DNA from: Planomicrobium sp. CPCC 101110
GTDB lineage: Bacteria > Bacillota > Bacilli > Bacillales_A > Planococcaceae
Reading direction: 5' to 3'
NCBI RefSeq assembly: GCF_007859395.1
Contig: NZ_VOHD01000008.1
Coordinates: 186,001 to 250,000 of the forward strand
DNA: 64,000 nucleotides
A program made the translations under genes and the position numbers. Under the pieces are notes generated by a model, which was not told the DNA's origin, searched no databases, and saw only the letters and a program-made list of their open reading frames with translations. Within the stretch, counting starts at the first letter, position 1. Every line of letters begins with the position of its first letter. Below, in pieces: positions 42,143 to 50,274 of the stretch.

Positions 42143-43126
42143 TCAAGCCAGCTTCTGACCGCAATTCGGACAGAACTTCGCGCCGCTGACTTTCTCGCCG
42201 CAGTTCGGGCAGAAGTTTGGCGCTTTGCCTGTTCCGGCTTGTGCAGTTTGATCGGCTGGACTGCCAGCTTGATCGCCGGATTCTTTTTGCCCTTCCATCA
42301 TTTCCTTCGCGATATTCATGCCCATCATCATGCCTGCCATGTCGGAAGCGGTGTTCGAGCCGGAGGATTTGCCCATGGCATCTGCGACCGAAATCTGCTG
42401 GTATTTCGCGACATCGCCTACCATGCCGATAGAAGCGTTTTTGTTGATCATGTCCTGAATTTCCTGCGGGTAATTGAAACTCATGATCTGGAACCCGGTA
42501 ATTTTCATGCCATTGCCCAGCATTTCCATGTCCAGGTCATCCTGTATGCCCTTGCCGATTTCGTGGGCATTCGCCTGCAAGTTGAACATGTTCTGCCCTT
42601 CTTTAGTGATCCATTTCATCAAAAGCTGGTCGAGTACAGCCGTGAGCCGGATTTTCACCTCGTCCACGATATAACTGTCGCGTATGCCCGCAATTTTGTC
42701 GATAAAGACGGTGTAATCATTGACCTTGAACTGGAAAGTGCCGTTCGCCCGGATCGGCATCCCCCCCGGCATACCAGGCGCCGGGATATTGATCGGGTTT
42801 TTCGTCCCCCATCTGACGACAAACTCTTTCGTGTTAACAAAGAGCACTTCCACCCTCATTCCGCTGTTGAAACCGAAACGGAACCCTTTCAATGTCGATA
42901 AGAAAGGCACGATTTCCGACTCGATGTCGTAATCTCCGTCATCCTCAAAAATCCCTTCAATCCTGCCATTATTCAGGAAGATGGCATCTTGCCCTGGACG
43001 GATGATCAGCCGGCTGCCTTTTTTGATTTCCTGATTGGTCCATTTCCAGAAAATCATATCCTCCCTGAACTCATCCCATTCCACTACATCTGAAAACTGA
43101 TTTCCGAAAAACGCCATATCATTCAT
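42143..43126 (-). CDS. ydjI: YdjI-like SPFH-domain protein with C-terminal zinc ribbons
   Basis: A 327-residue protein. The SPFH/virion-core-like domain covers about 20-240 (RLIIRPGQDAIFLNNG, VEVLFVNTKEFVVRWGT, FQFKVNDYTVFIDKI). A low-complexity Met/Gly/Ala/Gln linker (about 255-300) leads to a paired-CxxC zinc ribbon at the C-terminus (FCPNCGEKVSGAKFCPNCGQ, 308-325). This architecture and its place as the fourth gene after pspA-ydjG-ydjH match B. subtilis ydjI, a membrane-associated scaffold in the PspA response. Ends at a shared strong terminator. Confidence 0.9.
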   Translation of the reverse strand: MNDMAFFGNQFSDVVEWDEFREDMIFWKWTNQEIKKGSRLIIRPGQDAIFLNNGRIEGIFEDDGDYDIESEIVPFLSTLKGFRFGFNSGMRVEVLFVNTKEFVVRWGTKNPINIPAPGMPGGMPIRANGTFQFKVNDYTVFIDKIAGIRDSYIVDEVKIRLTAVLDQLLMKWITKEGQNMFNLQANAHEIGKGIQDDLDMEMLGNGMKITGFQIMSFNYPQEIQDMINKNASIGMVGDVAKYQQISVADAMGKSSGSNTASDMAGMMMGMNIAKEMMEGQKESGDQAGSPADQTAQAGTGKAPNFCPNCGEKVSGAKFCPNCGQKLA

Positions 43127-43150
43127 CCCTTTCTGTTATTCGAATAGCCG

Positions 43151-43930
43151 TTAGAAACTGCGTCCGCCTCCACTGTAGGAACGACCGCCGGCAGATGTTC
43201 CGCCGCCGCCAAAACCGCCGCCCCCTCCTTTGTTTTGGGGGACTCTGCGCCGTGACACGGTTTTGTTCCGGAAGCGGTCCATCTCGCTCCTTACCCGGGT
43301 CCGGTCATGGTCGACATATGTAGACGGGGTGGTCGTCACCCGTCCGCCTGCGTTGAAGAGCATCGAACCGACAACCAAACCGCCCAAAAGCAGTGACACC
43401 GCAAGATGGAACCATGTCTTCAGAAAAATGCTTTCCGGATTGACGCCCGGCTTGTATTCCATATAGCGGCTTGATGTAGCTACCGTCTCACGGAAAGCCC
43501 CGCCGTAGTCGCCGGTCCGCAAGTATGGAACTATCCGGTCCAGAACCATGTCGACGCGGCTATCGTCAAGCCTTGCTTCCGCGGTGCCAAAGCCTGCCAA
43601 ATACACTTCCCGGCTTCCCATATCGATCGTCAAAAGAACAGCATTTTCCTGGTTGTTCTCGGCCGCCCATTGATCAAAGAAATCAGCCATGTATGGCTCG
43701 ATTGCTTGGCCGTTTGTATCCGCCGTTGTCAGAAACAGAAAATCGGCTCCTTCTTCGCGGCTATGCTCCGCGGCAAAAGCTTCCAACTCCGCGATTTCGG
43801 ACTCGGTCAAGAGCCCGGCATTGTCCATGATGTGCTGGTCTGTCGCAGCGGATACCGCAACTCCGCCAATAGAAATGAAAAACAGCAGCATAAAAAGCGC
43901 CGCCAGTGTTTTAACGCCCGGAATTTTCAC
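43151..43930 (-). CDS. ydjH: YdjH-like TPM-domain membrane protein
   Basis: A 259-residue protein: signal/anchor helix (about 6-27), TPM domain outside the membrane (about 32-160: IMDNAGLLTESEIAELEAFA landmark, VLLTIDMGSREVYLAGFG), a membrane helix (about 172-192), and a cytoplasmic tail that is basic and then Gly-rich, ending GGRSYSGGGRSF. The GTG start at 43930 overlaps the upstream stop (GTGA), indicating translational coupling; a longer in-frame start lies inside ydjG and is rejected. Third gene of the pspA-ydjGHI operon. TPM domains are found in photosystem repair proteins and in this stress operon; the mechanism is not established. Confidence 0.9.
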   Translation of the reverse strand: MKIPGVKTLAALFMLLFFISIGGVAVSAATDQHIMDNAGLLTESEIAELEAFAAEHSREEGADFLFLTTADTNGQAIEPYMADFFDQWAAENNQENAVLLTIDMGSREVYLAGFGTAEARLDDSRVDMVLDRIVPYLRTGDYGGAFRETVATSSRYMEYKPGVNPESIFLKTWFHLAVSLLLGGLVVGSMLFNAGGRVTTTPSTYVDHDRTRVRSEMDRFRNKTVSRRRVPQNKGGGGGFGGGGTSAGGRSYSGGGRSF

Positions 43931-44955
43931 CAAAGAACACCCCCCACCGCATAAGAGACGGCTTTCATCACTGCAAAAGCGGAGGCCGCGATGCCGGTGA
44001 ACCATGCAAAAACTTTGGCTCTGCTGATCGGCGGCCTGCCGACCACTTTTCCAGTCTGGCCATTCATCGCAAAAGTATGTTCTTTGTTCTCGAAATCATA
44101 ATAGACCATCCACACCGGAAAGAGCGTATAGTAAACGTTGCTTTTGTTCGCTTGGATCCTTTTGTTCGTGAAGCTGACGGTCGAGTAGCCTGAAATTGTC
44201 GTATTGATATAAGCATCGATGTACGGCACAATTTTCGATTCCACCCGTGAGAACAGCGCTTCATCATCGTAATCGTATTTCTCCGCGAGAAAACCGGCAA
44301 GGTACGGCATCCGGAAATCTTTGAGCTCCCCGTAATCATAGGGCTCGAGCTTGTCCATAAGTTCGTCGTCCATTTTTTCGGACGCGTCCGCCGGCACTTT
44401 CAAATAGCTGAGGTCGATTTCCCGGTGGACATCATAAAAGTCTGTTTCCGTATAGATCGTGTCACCCCGCTGATACTGATGGACCCGCGTTGCGACCGCC
44501 GCCACTTCCGCCTGCCCCCCGATGTCATAAAGCCAGAACGGCACATACATGCCCGTCATCTTTTTGATCCGGTCACCATTCATGAAGCCGCTTGGCGTCA
44601 AGCGCCCATTCTTAGTCCATTTGCGGAAAGCGGCGATGGCTTCGTCTTTGCTGATGGTGAAAGGGATGACTTTCGCAGGGGCGAGGTCACCGGTCAAGCG
44701 GTCCGCAAGCACTACCGGCGAGCCGCAGAAGCTGCAATGGGTCGCGGCTGTGTTGGCTTCCGTCAAAATCACCGCCCCACAGTTCTCGCAGTGGTATTCT
44801 TTTGCTTCCTCGGGATCGAATTTCCGCTGGATGTTTTCTTCAGGAAACGTTTCGATGTCATCCTGCCTGCCGCAGTTCGGGCAGGACAGCTTGCCCGAAT
44901 CGCTGTCAAACGCCATGTCTGATCCGCAGTTCGGGCATTTATATTGAATGACCAT
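43927..44955 (-). CDS. ydjG: YdjG-like zinc-ribbon membrane protein
   Basis: A 342-residue protein with three zinc-ribbon CxxC pairs in the first 80 residues (CPNCGSDM at 7-10, CPNCGRQD, then CENCGA and CSFCGSP), a beta-rich middle domain (about 90-300; MTGMYVPFWLYDI, NVYYTLFPVWMVYYDF) and one C-terminal helix (about 318-338). The layout matches B. subtilis ydjG, second gene of the PspA operon. GGGAGGGAG lies eight bases before the ATG. It overlaps ydjH by four bases. It is thought to anchor at the membrane and help PspA function; exact role unknown. Confidence 0.9.
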   Translation of the reverse strand: MVIQYKCPNCGSDMAFDSDSGKLSCPNCGRQDDIETFPEENIQRKFDPEEAKEYHCENCGAVILTEANTAATHCSFCGSPVVLADRLTGDLAPAKVIPFTISKDEAIAAFRKWTKNGRLTPSGFMNGDRIKKMTGMYVPFWLYDIGGQAEVAAVATRVHQYQRGDTIYTETDFYDVHREIDLSYLKVPADASEKMDDELMDKLEPYDYGELKDFRMPYLAGFLAEKYDYDDEALFSRVESKIVPYIDAYINTTISGYSTVSFTNKRIQANKSNVYYTLFPVWMVYYDFENKEHTFAMNGQTGKVVGRPPISRAKVFAWFTGIAASAFAVMKAVSYAVGGVLW

Positions 44956-45000
44956 TCCATCTCCCTCCCTTCAGACTGCAGCAAACACTTGGGCCGCCCG

Positions 45001-45720
45001 TCATTGTTCACCTTTGCCGATCCGGCTTTTCAGCGCCGCAAGCTCATCGTCCACGTTAATGCCTGTTTCCAGCGAATCCAGTTCATCATCCACTCCTGAA
45101 TCCGTTTCGTACTTCGCCGCCAAATCCTTGATATCCACGCTCGAACTCCTGTTGAGTTCCTGCATCGCCAGCGCTTCATCAAGCTCCTGGTTGATCTTTT
45201 CTTCCATCTTGTCAAAAGCGGAGATGCGCTCCCCCGATCCATTTACCGACGAATGAAGATCGTTCATCTTTTTCTGCGTTTTTGCGATAGCCGCTCTTCC
45301 TTTGAGTTCCGCGCGGCGCGATTCAAGTTCCCCGATATCCGACTCCAGCTTGTCGTGCATCTGGCGCATTTGGACCGTGTTCGCGTTCGCCAGCTCAACA
45401 GCCGTCTTCCGGTCCCGTTCCTTCTCAGCCAGTTCAGCTTTTCGCTGCAGAAATTTGCGCGCATCGTCTTCATTGCCCGCTTCCAGCGCTTTCACTGCGT
45501 AGCGCTGCATATCCCCGATTTCTGATTGCAGCTCGTCAAGCTCCCGGCGCTCGCGTTTTTCAGCTGCCATGATCGCGGCCGTCTCAGCCTTCACTTTTCC
45601 CAGGTCGCTGTTCAAATCGCGCAAATACTGGTCGATCATCTTCTCCGGATCTTCCGCTTTGTCGAGCATTGCGTTGATGTTGCTCGCCATTATGTCTCTG
45701 AACCGTTTCAAGATTTCCAT
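45001..45720 (-). CDS. pspA: PspA/IM30 family envelope-stress protein
   Basis: A 239-residue, almost wholly helical protein: the N-terminal amphipathic helix MEILKRFRDIMASNIN and the conserved DKAEDPEKMIDQYLRDL follow, then long coiled-coil helices to about residue 215 and a short acidic C-terminal segment. This is the ESCRT-III-like PspA/Vipp1 family, which oligomerises at damaged membrane. The ATG at 45720 has AAAAGGAG seven bases upstream; the ATG two codons earlier and longer in-frame extensions overlap that site. First gene of the four-gene operon. No clear sigma-W promoter is visible in the 100 bases upstream, unlike the B. subtilis counterpart. Confidence 0.93.
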   Translation of the reverse strand: MEILKRFRDIMASNINAMLDKAEDPEKMIDQYLRDLNSDLGKVKAETAAIMAAEKRERRELDELQSEIGDMQRYAVKALEAGNEDDARKFLQRKAELAEKERDRKTAVELANANTVQMRQMHDKLESDIGELESRRAELKGRAAIAKTQKKMNDLHSSVNGSGERISAFDKMEEKINQELDEALAMQELNRSSSVDIKDLAAKYETDSGVDDELDSLETGINVDDELAALKSRIGKGEQ

Positions 45721-45871
45721 TGCCATTCTCCTTTTTGGTCTGATATCCAGGACTGCACGGCAGTTCCTTTTATAATGGGAGATTACCCTTTCCCGTTTCC
45801 GGCTAATCATGTAAAACTGCACCGGCTATGCCCGGCGTAATTTTGCTGCGGTTGGAAACAATGGAAGTTCC

Positions 45872-45912
45872 CCCAAAACAAACAACCCCTCCAAAGGTAC
45901 GGAAGGGTTGCT
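45872..45912 (-). terminator. Terminator after the YitT-family gene
   Basis: Stem CAACCCTTCC / GGAGGGGTTG on the minus strand (one G-T pair), loop of eight, then TTTGTTTT. Confidence 0.8.
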
Positions 45913-45925
45913 GCACATTGATTCC

Positions 45926-46816
45926 TTAAGCTTGTTCAGTGGATTTCGCCGTTGAGTTATAGACAGAACCTTTTGGCCCTTGCGGCTTTTTGAAGCTATT
46001 GTCTTTACGGAAGTTGCCCATGACTTCCATGGTCTGGCTGATGCTGACGAAAGCGTTCGGGTCGATCGCTTTGATGAGCGGGCGGACAAACGCAAGTTCA
46101 TAGCGCGAAATGACGCTATAAAGTATTTTGACTTTCGTGCCTGAATAGGCGCCTTCGCCGTCCGTCACTGTAATGCCGCGGTACAGGTTCTCGAGCAATT
46201 CTTTTTTGATGGCTTCCCCTTTGCTTGTCACTACCATGAGGCTGAGTTTATGGTGACGCGTATGGATTCGGTCCATGACAAGCCCCGTGATGTAAATCGA
46301 AGCCATTGTATACATCGCGAGTTCCCATGAAAAGATGAAACCCGATACGAAAATGACGAGGCTGTTAAGGCTGAACACCAAAAAGCCGAGCGGAATGTCG
46401 CGCTTCATTGTCAATAATAGGCCGATAACGTCAAATCCGCCTCCAGAACCGTAAAAACGGATGATGATGCCGGCTCCGGCGCCGACAAGAACTCCGCCAA
46501 ACACCGATGACAACAGGACGTCTTCCGTCACTTTCATCACCGGGATGTAAAGCATAGAAATCGAAGTCACTGCCACCGAAAAAATACTGTTGAAGATGAA
46601 AACCTTCCCAAGCTTCATCCAGCCCAATACAAAAATCGGGATGTTCAGGACAATCAACCAAACGCCTGCATTGAGCGGCGTGATCAAACCGAAAATCATG
46701 GCCAGCCCAGTGACCCCGCCCGATAAAATTTCATGCGGCAATAAAAACATGTTAAATGCGAAGCCAAGCAGCACCGATGCCGCGAAAATGACTAATATTC
46801 TATAAACTTTGTCCAC
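45926..46816 (-). CDS. YitT-family membrane protein (DUF161/DUF2179)
   Basis: A 296-residue protein with five to six helices in the first 170 residues, including the family motif PHEILSGGVTGLAMI (about 27-41) and FYGSGGGFDVIGLLL (about 121-135), and a cytoplasmic DUF2179 domain (about 195-280) with YRGITVTDGEGAYSG. This is the standard YitT architecture and length. The family lacks a proven function; transport has been suggested. The GTG start follows GGAGA by seven bases. Monocistronic. Confidence 0.9.
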   Translation of the reverse strand: MDKVYRILVIFAASVLLGFAFNMFLLPHEILSGGVTGLAMIFGLITPLNAGVWLIVLNIPIFVLGWMKLGKVFIFNSIFSVAVTSISMLYIPVMKVTEDVLLSSVFGGVLVGAGAGIIIRFYGSGGGFDVIGLLLTMKRDIPLGFLVFSLNSLVIFVSGFIFSWELAMYTMASIYITGLVMDRIHTRHHKLSLMVVTSKGEAIKKELLENLYRGITVTDGEGAYSGTKVKILYSVISRYELAFVRPLIKAIDPNAFVSISQTMEVMGNFRKDNSFKKPQGPKGSVYNSTAKSTEQA

Positions 46817-46992
46817 CCATCATTCTCCATTCCTCAATAAATTCATAGCCAGCAAAAACGGGAAAATCCAAGCCGCTCTTGTTTGCTTCAGCCCCCTAGG
46901 GCCTTGGCGCAATGTTTCAAATTATAGAGTACAAAACAGTCCGATTGCAAGCCTTGCCGTACAGGTTTAACAAATCCCTTACAATCCCACAA

Positions 46993-47034
46993 GAAAAAGC
47001 GTTTCCGCTAACCTTCCGATTAGCGGAAACGCCA
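46993..47034 (-). terminator. Terminator after the alanine symporter gene
   Basis: Perfect 13-bp stem GCGTTTCCGCTAA / TTAGCGGAAACGC; minus strand continues TTTTTCTTG. Confidence 0.88.
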
Positions 47035-47074
47035 GGTTGTTCACTAGGTTTACACATTGGACTCTTTGTTGACC

Positions 47075-48556
47075 TTAAAGCGCTTCCGCTCTCTTCTTGT
47101 CCAGTTCAACAACCGCTGGTTCTTCGTATTGCTTCATCCAGAATTCAGCGTCTTTGAAGCCCATTTTTTCGGCATCAAAAACAGGGTCCTTGCCCTCTTT
47201 CTTCTGCTTTTCATAGTCCCGCAGCACCCTTAAGGCGGGTTTCGTCAGGAACAGGATGGCTACAAAGTTCAGCCAAGCCATACTTCCCATGCCGAGATCT
47301 CCCAGAGCCCAAGCAAATTCAGCGCTTACGACACTGCCGTAGAAAATCATGCCGAGCAGCACAATTTTCAATAGATGAGTCGGCCACTTCAACTTGACAG
47401 CGCGATTCCGGTTGAGAAAGACAAGGCAAGTTTCCGCTTTATAGTAGTACGACATGACCGTAGTAAAGCAAAAGAAGAACAGCGCAATAGCCAGAAACGC
47501 TGCACCAAAACCAGGTATGACGGATCCAATTGCCATTTGCGTGAATGCCGAAGGGGAAGCGCCGGGAATATTATTGACAATCGCCTCTCCGCCTGCAGGT
47601 TTCACATTGTACATGCCTGTAAACAAAATCATGAAGGCAGTTGCCGAACAGATGAGCAATGTATCGATATAGACCGAAAATGCTTGCACCAATCCTTGTT
47701 TTGCGGGATGGGATACTTCTGCGGCACCAGCATCATAAGTTTCACTGCCTATTCCGGCAGCGTTTGAGAATGCGCCTCTTTGGACACCCAAAGCGATAGC
47801 TGAACCCACAAGCCCGCCGAAAGCGGCGTTAGTGCCAAAGGCGCTGGAGAATATGAGCGAGATTACGCTTGGCAACTCGGTAATGTTCATAAGAAGAATA
47901 ATAAGGCACATTAAAATATAAATGATGGCCATAACCGGCACGACAATTTCAGCCGCCTTCGCTATGCGCTTGACTCCACCGAAAATGATGACGCCGAGAA
48001 TTATGACCAGCATACCGCCCGTTATAAGCGGTTCAATGCCAAACGCATTTTCCATCGAAATGGCGATGGTGTTCGCCTGAAGACCCGGCCATAGCACACC
48101 CATTACGACGAGTGTAATAATGGCAAACGTTACAGCATACCACTTGATTTTCAATCCTTTTTCTATGTAATAAGGCACGCCTCCGCGATATTGCCCGTCC
48201 AATTTACTTTTGTATACTTGTGTCATTGTAATCTCGATAAACGATGTAGCACCGCCCAAAAGAGCCATGACCCACATCCAAAAGACCGCTCCCGGACCCC
48301 CAAAAGCAATCGCAGTAGCAACACCCGCAATATTTCCGGTTCCGACCCTGCTCCCGAGCGACATTGAAAATGCCTGGAAGGAAGACACGCCAGCTTTTGA
48401 TCTGTCACGGCTGAACGTCAGTTTGAACATATCCTTTAAAAGCCTTACTTGCAGAAAACGCGTTGCAATGGAGTAGAACAAACCCACTCCTAAAAACAAA
48501 TAAACCAATGCTGAACTCCATACGATTCCATTCAACCAACCTACAAAATTCTCCAT
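47075..48556 (-). CDS. alsT: Alanine/glycine:sodium symporter (AGCS family)
   Basis: A 493-residue membrane protein with about eleven helices. AGCS marks: SFQAFSMSLGSRVGTGNIAGVATAI (about 61-85; landmark GSRVGTGNIAGV) and GLQANTIAISMENAF (about 158-172), then GAFSNAAGIGSE. The family imports alanine or glycine with sodium. The ATG at 48556 is seven bases after GGAGG; an in-frame upstream start passes through this site. A perfect 16-bp palindrome lies just above that site. Length fits the family. Monocistronic with its own terminator. Confidence 0.92.
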   Translation of the reverse strand: MENFVGWLNGIVWSSALVYLFLGVGLFYSIATRFLQVRLLKDMFKLTFSRDRSKAGVSSFQAFSMSLGSRVGTGNIAGVATAIAFGGPGAVFWMWVMALLGGATSFIEITMTQVYKSKLDGQYRGGVPYYIEKGLKIKWYAVTFAIITLVVMGVLWPGLQANTIAISMENAFGIEPLITGGMLVIILGVIIFGGVKRIAKAAEIVVPVMAIIYILMCLIILLMNITELPSVISLIFSSAFGTNAAFGGLVGSAIALGVQRGAFSNAAGIGSETYDAGAAEVSHPAKQGLVQAFSVYIDTLLICSATAFMILFTGMYNVKPAGGEAIVNNIPGASPSAFTQMAIGSVIPGFGAAFLAIALFFFCFTTVMSYYYKAETCLVFLNRNRAVKLKWPTHLLKIVLLGMIFYGSVVSAEFAWALGDLGMGSMAWLNFVAILFLTKPALRVLRDYEKQKKEGKDPVFDAEKMGFKDAEFWMKQYEEPAVVELDKKRAEAL

Positions 48557-48571
48557 GTATCCTCCTTTATA

Positions 48572-48587
48572 CACCGAAATTTCGGTG
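48572..48587. promoter_or_regulatory. Perfect palindrome beside the alsT ribosome binding site
   Basis: CACCGAAATTTCGGTG is a perfect 16-bp inverted repeat, 16 bases before the start codon. It could be an operator or an RNA hairpin that affects translation. The remainder of the interval up to 48995 contains no gene, riboswitch or repeat that I can recognise. Confidence 0.35.
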
Positions 48588-48995
48588 ATGCCCATAAAAT
48601 TCGGCGCAAAAAAACTTCTTTTACAAACGCTCTATTTGGCGTTCTGCCTTTCCATTGCTTGCTGCCGGCTGCGCTCTTAAACCACTTCTATGTATTAGCG
48701 GAACTGCAAAGCATCATCACTCTTGCTTCTCAGTCTTTGATTATTGCTCTAAAACAAAACACTTATGTAATAAAACACGCAGCCCTAAAAGTCCTTCCCT
48801 GGCACTCCAAGGCCAATCCCAAGCCCCCTCTCACTTCGCCCCCCTTTCTTTACGGCAGTATGCTTATCTTTGATGCCTCATTAAAATACTTAGGGAGTCT
48901 TAATAAGTCAGTAGTTTCACTTTCCCTGTATAATATTTTTTAAACATTTGTTAATGATTCTGAAGAGATTTGGATTTATTCGCCCCCCATTTTTC

Positions 48996-49036
48996 AATAA
49001 AAAACCAGCCACGCAGGATAGCCTGCATGACTGGCG
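48996..49036 (-). terminator. Terminator after the epimerase-family gene
   Basis: Stem CCAGTCATGCAGG / CCTGCGTGGCTGG on the minus strand (two mismatches), followed by TTTTTTATTG. Confidence 0.82.
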
Positions 49037-49073
49037 CCATAGTCTTCATTGTTTTTCTTCCTTCTATTTTCCC

Positions 49074-50093
49074 TTAGACGGTTTGCTGCTTCCACTTTGC
49101 CAACACCGCTTTTTCTTTTTCCGGATCCAATCCCGCTTTCCGGTCCATATCAGGACGCCCGGCTTCCCACCCAAGCGTATCCCGGATGGTTTCATGCAAA
49201 GGCCGGAAGCTCAATCCATTGCGGAGCGCTTTTTTGATAGCCACCGCCAAAAATCCCGCCATGTTTTCCCGGTCCGGTATCCACAGCGGCATTTCCGACC
49301 AATACCGGACATCATTCGAAAGCAGGAACTCCTCATCTGCCCAAACCAATTCAGCATCGCTGCCGGAAACCGTTTTGCACTCCTCCAGCAACTGCTCCAT
49401 CGTCAAACGGGATTCCGGCCCTGTTGCATTAAACGTTCCTGTGCCGCCTTCTTCGGCCATATTGATGATCCACTCCGCCAAATCCCGGACATCGATAAAC
49501 TGGACTTCCTTGTCCCTTCTCCCCGGCGCCAGTACTTCCCCGCCTTCCGCTATCCGGCTCACCCAGTAATTGAAGCGGTCTGAGTAATCATACGGCCCGA
49601 CAATGAGCCCTGCACGGACAATCAAGTTGCGTCCAGGAAAAGATTTCTCCACTTCCTTCTCACATAAAAACTTCAGTTCACCATAGTATTCATAGGAAGC
49701 AGGGCCCGCCGCATCTTTCTCCAGTTCCTCCACTTTTCCCGGCGGCAATTGGCTGACCGGATGATTTTCATCAATCCCCGGATTTTGCAGCTCATCGTAG
49801 ACAGAAGCGCTCGAGATAAAAGTGTAATGGCCGGCTGCACCGGCTAACAGCCCTGCCGATTCCCGGACAGCCCATGGCACAAAGCCGCACGTGTCAATCA
49901 CCGCATCCCATGACCGCCCCTCCAGCGCTTTCAGATTCCCGTTCCGGTCCCCGATCAGCTTCTCCGCTTCCGGGAACAACCCGGAATTTTCCCTCCCCCG
50001 GTTAAACAAGGTCACGTCATGCCCTTTTCTCAGCGCCGTCTCCGTCAGGAAGCGGCCCAAAAAACGGGTGCCCCCAAGAATCAATATCTTCAT
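49074..50093 (-). CDS. NAD(P)-dependent epimerase/dehydratase (extended SDR)
   Basis: A 339-residue extended SDR. The nucleotide motif ILGGTRFLGRFL (about 5-16) is the GGTxFLG version, typical of the atypical SDR group that includes isoflavone reductase-like and chloroplast RNA-binding-like proteins. Further landmarks: DTCGFVP (about 69-75), FISSASVYD (about 92-100) and YGELKFLCE near 137-145, where the Tyr-x-x-x-Lys active-site pair is retained as YGELK. The substrate is unknown. The ATG at 50093 is seven bases after AAAGGGGA; an earlier ATG two codons up abuts this site. Monocistronic. Confidence 0.85.
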   Translation of the reverse strand: MKILILGGTRFLGRFLTETALRKGHDVTLFNRGRENSGLFPEAEKLIGDRNGNLKALEGRSWDAVIDTCGFVPWAVRESAGLLAGAAGHYTFISSASVYDELQNPGIDENHPVSQLPPGKVEELEKDAAGPASYEYYGELKFLCEKEVEKSFPGRNLIVRAGLIVGPYDYSDRFNYWVSRIAEGGEVLAPGRRDKEVQFIDVRDLAEWIINMAEEGGTGTFNATGPESRLTMEQLLEECKTVSGSDAELVWADEEFLLSNDVRYWSEMPLWIPDRENMAGFLAVAIKKALRNGLSFRPLHETIRDTLGWEAGRPDMDRKAGLDPEKEKAVLAKWKQQTV

Positions 50094-50228
50094 CGCCATT
50101 CCCCTTTCTTTTCCTCGATCGTTTTTTTCTGAACCCTTTTATCTTTTCTATTAATGCCTATTCGCTGTTTGTTTTCCAAAGTCCTTGTTTTAAAAAACGA
50201 TTGAAGTTCAACTTGGGGCAACTGACCA

Positions 50229-50269
50229 CAAAAAAAGAACGAATCCTCTTTAGAAGGATTCGTTCTTTC
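50229..50269 (-). terminator. Terminator after ltaS
   Basis: Stem AAAGAACGAATCCT / AGGATTCGTTCTTT with a short loop; minus strand continues TTTTTTGTGG. Confidence 0.9.
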
Positions 50270-50274
50270 ATCAA

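Noticed and set aside
45740..45870. Sigma-W promoter for pspA
   Set aside because: GGAAAC is present, but the base run 16-17 positions later is CCAT or CATT, not CGTA.
48557..48995. Possible glycine riboswitch in the long leader of the alanine/glycine symporter gene
   Set aside because: The conserved glycine-aptamer cores could not be found on the minus strand; only the short palindrome near the ribosome site stands out.
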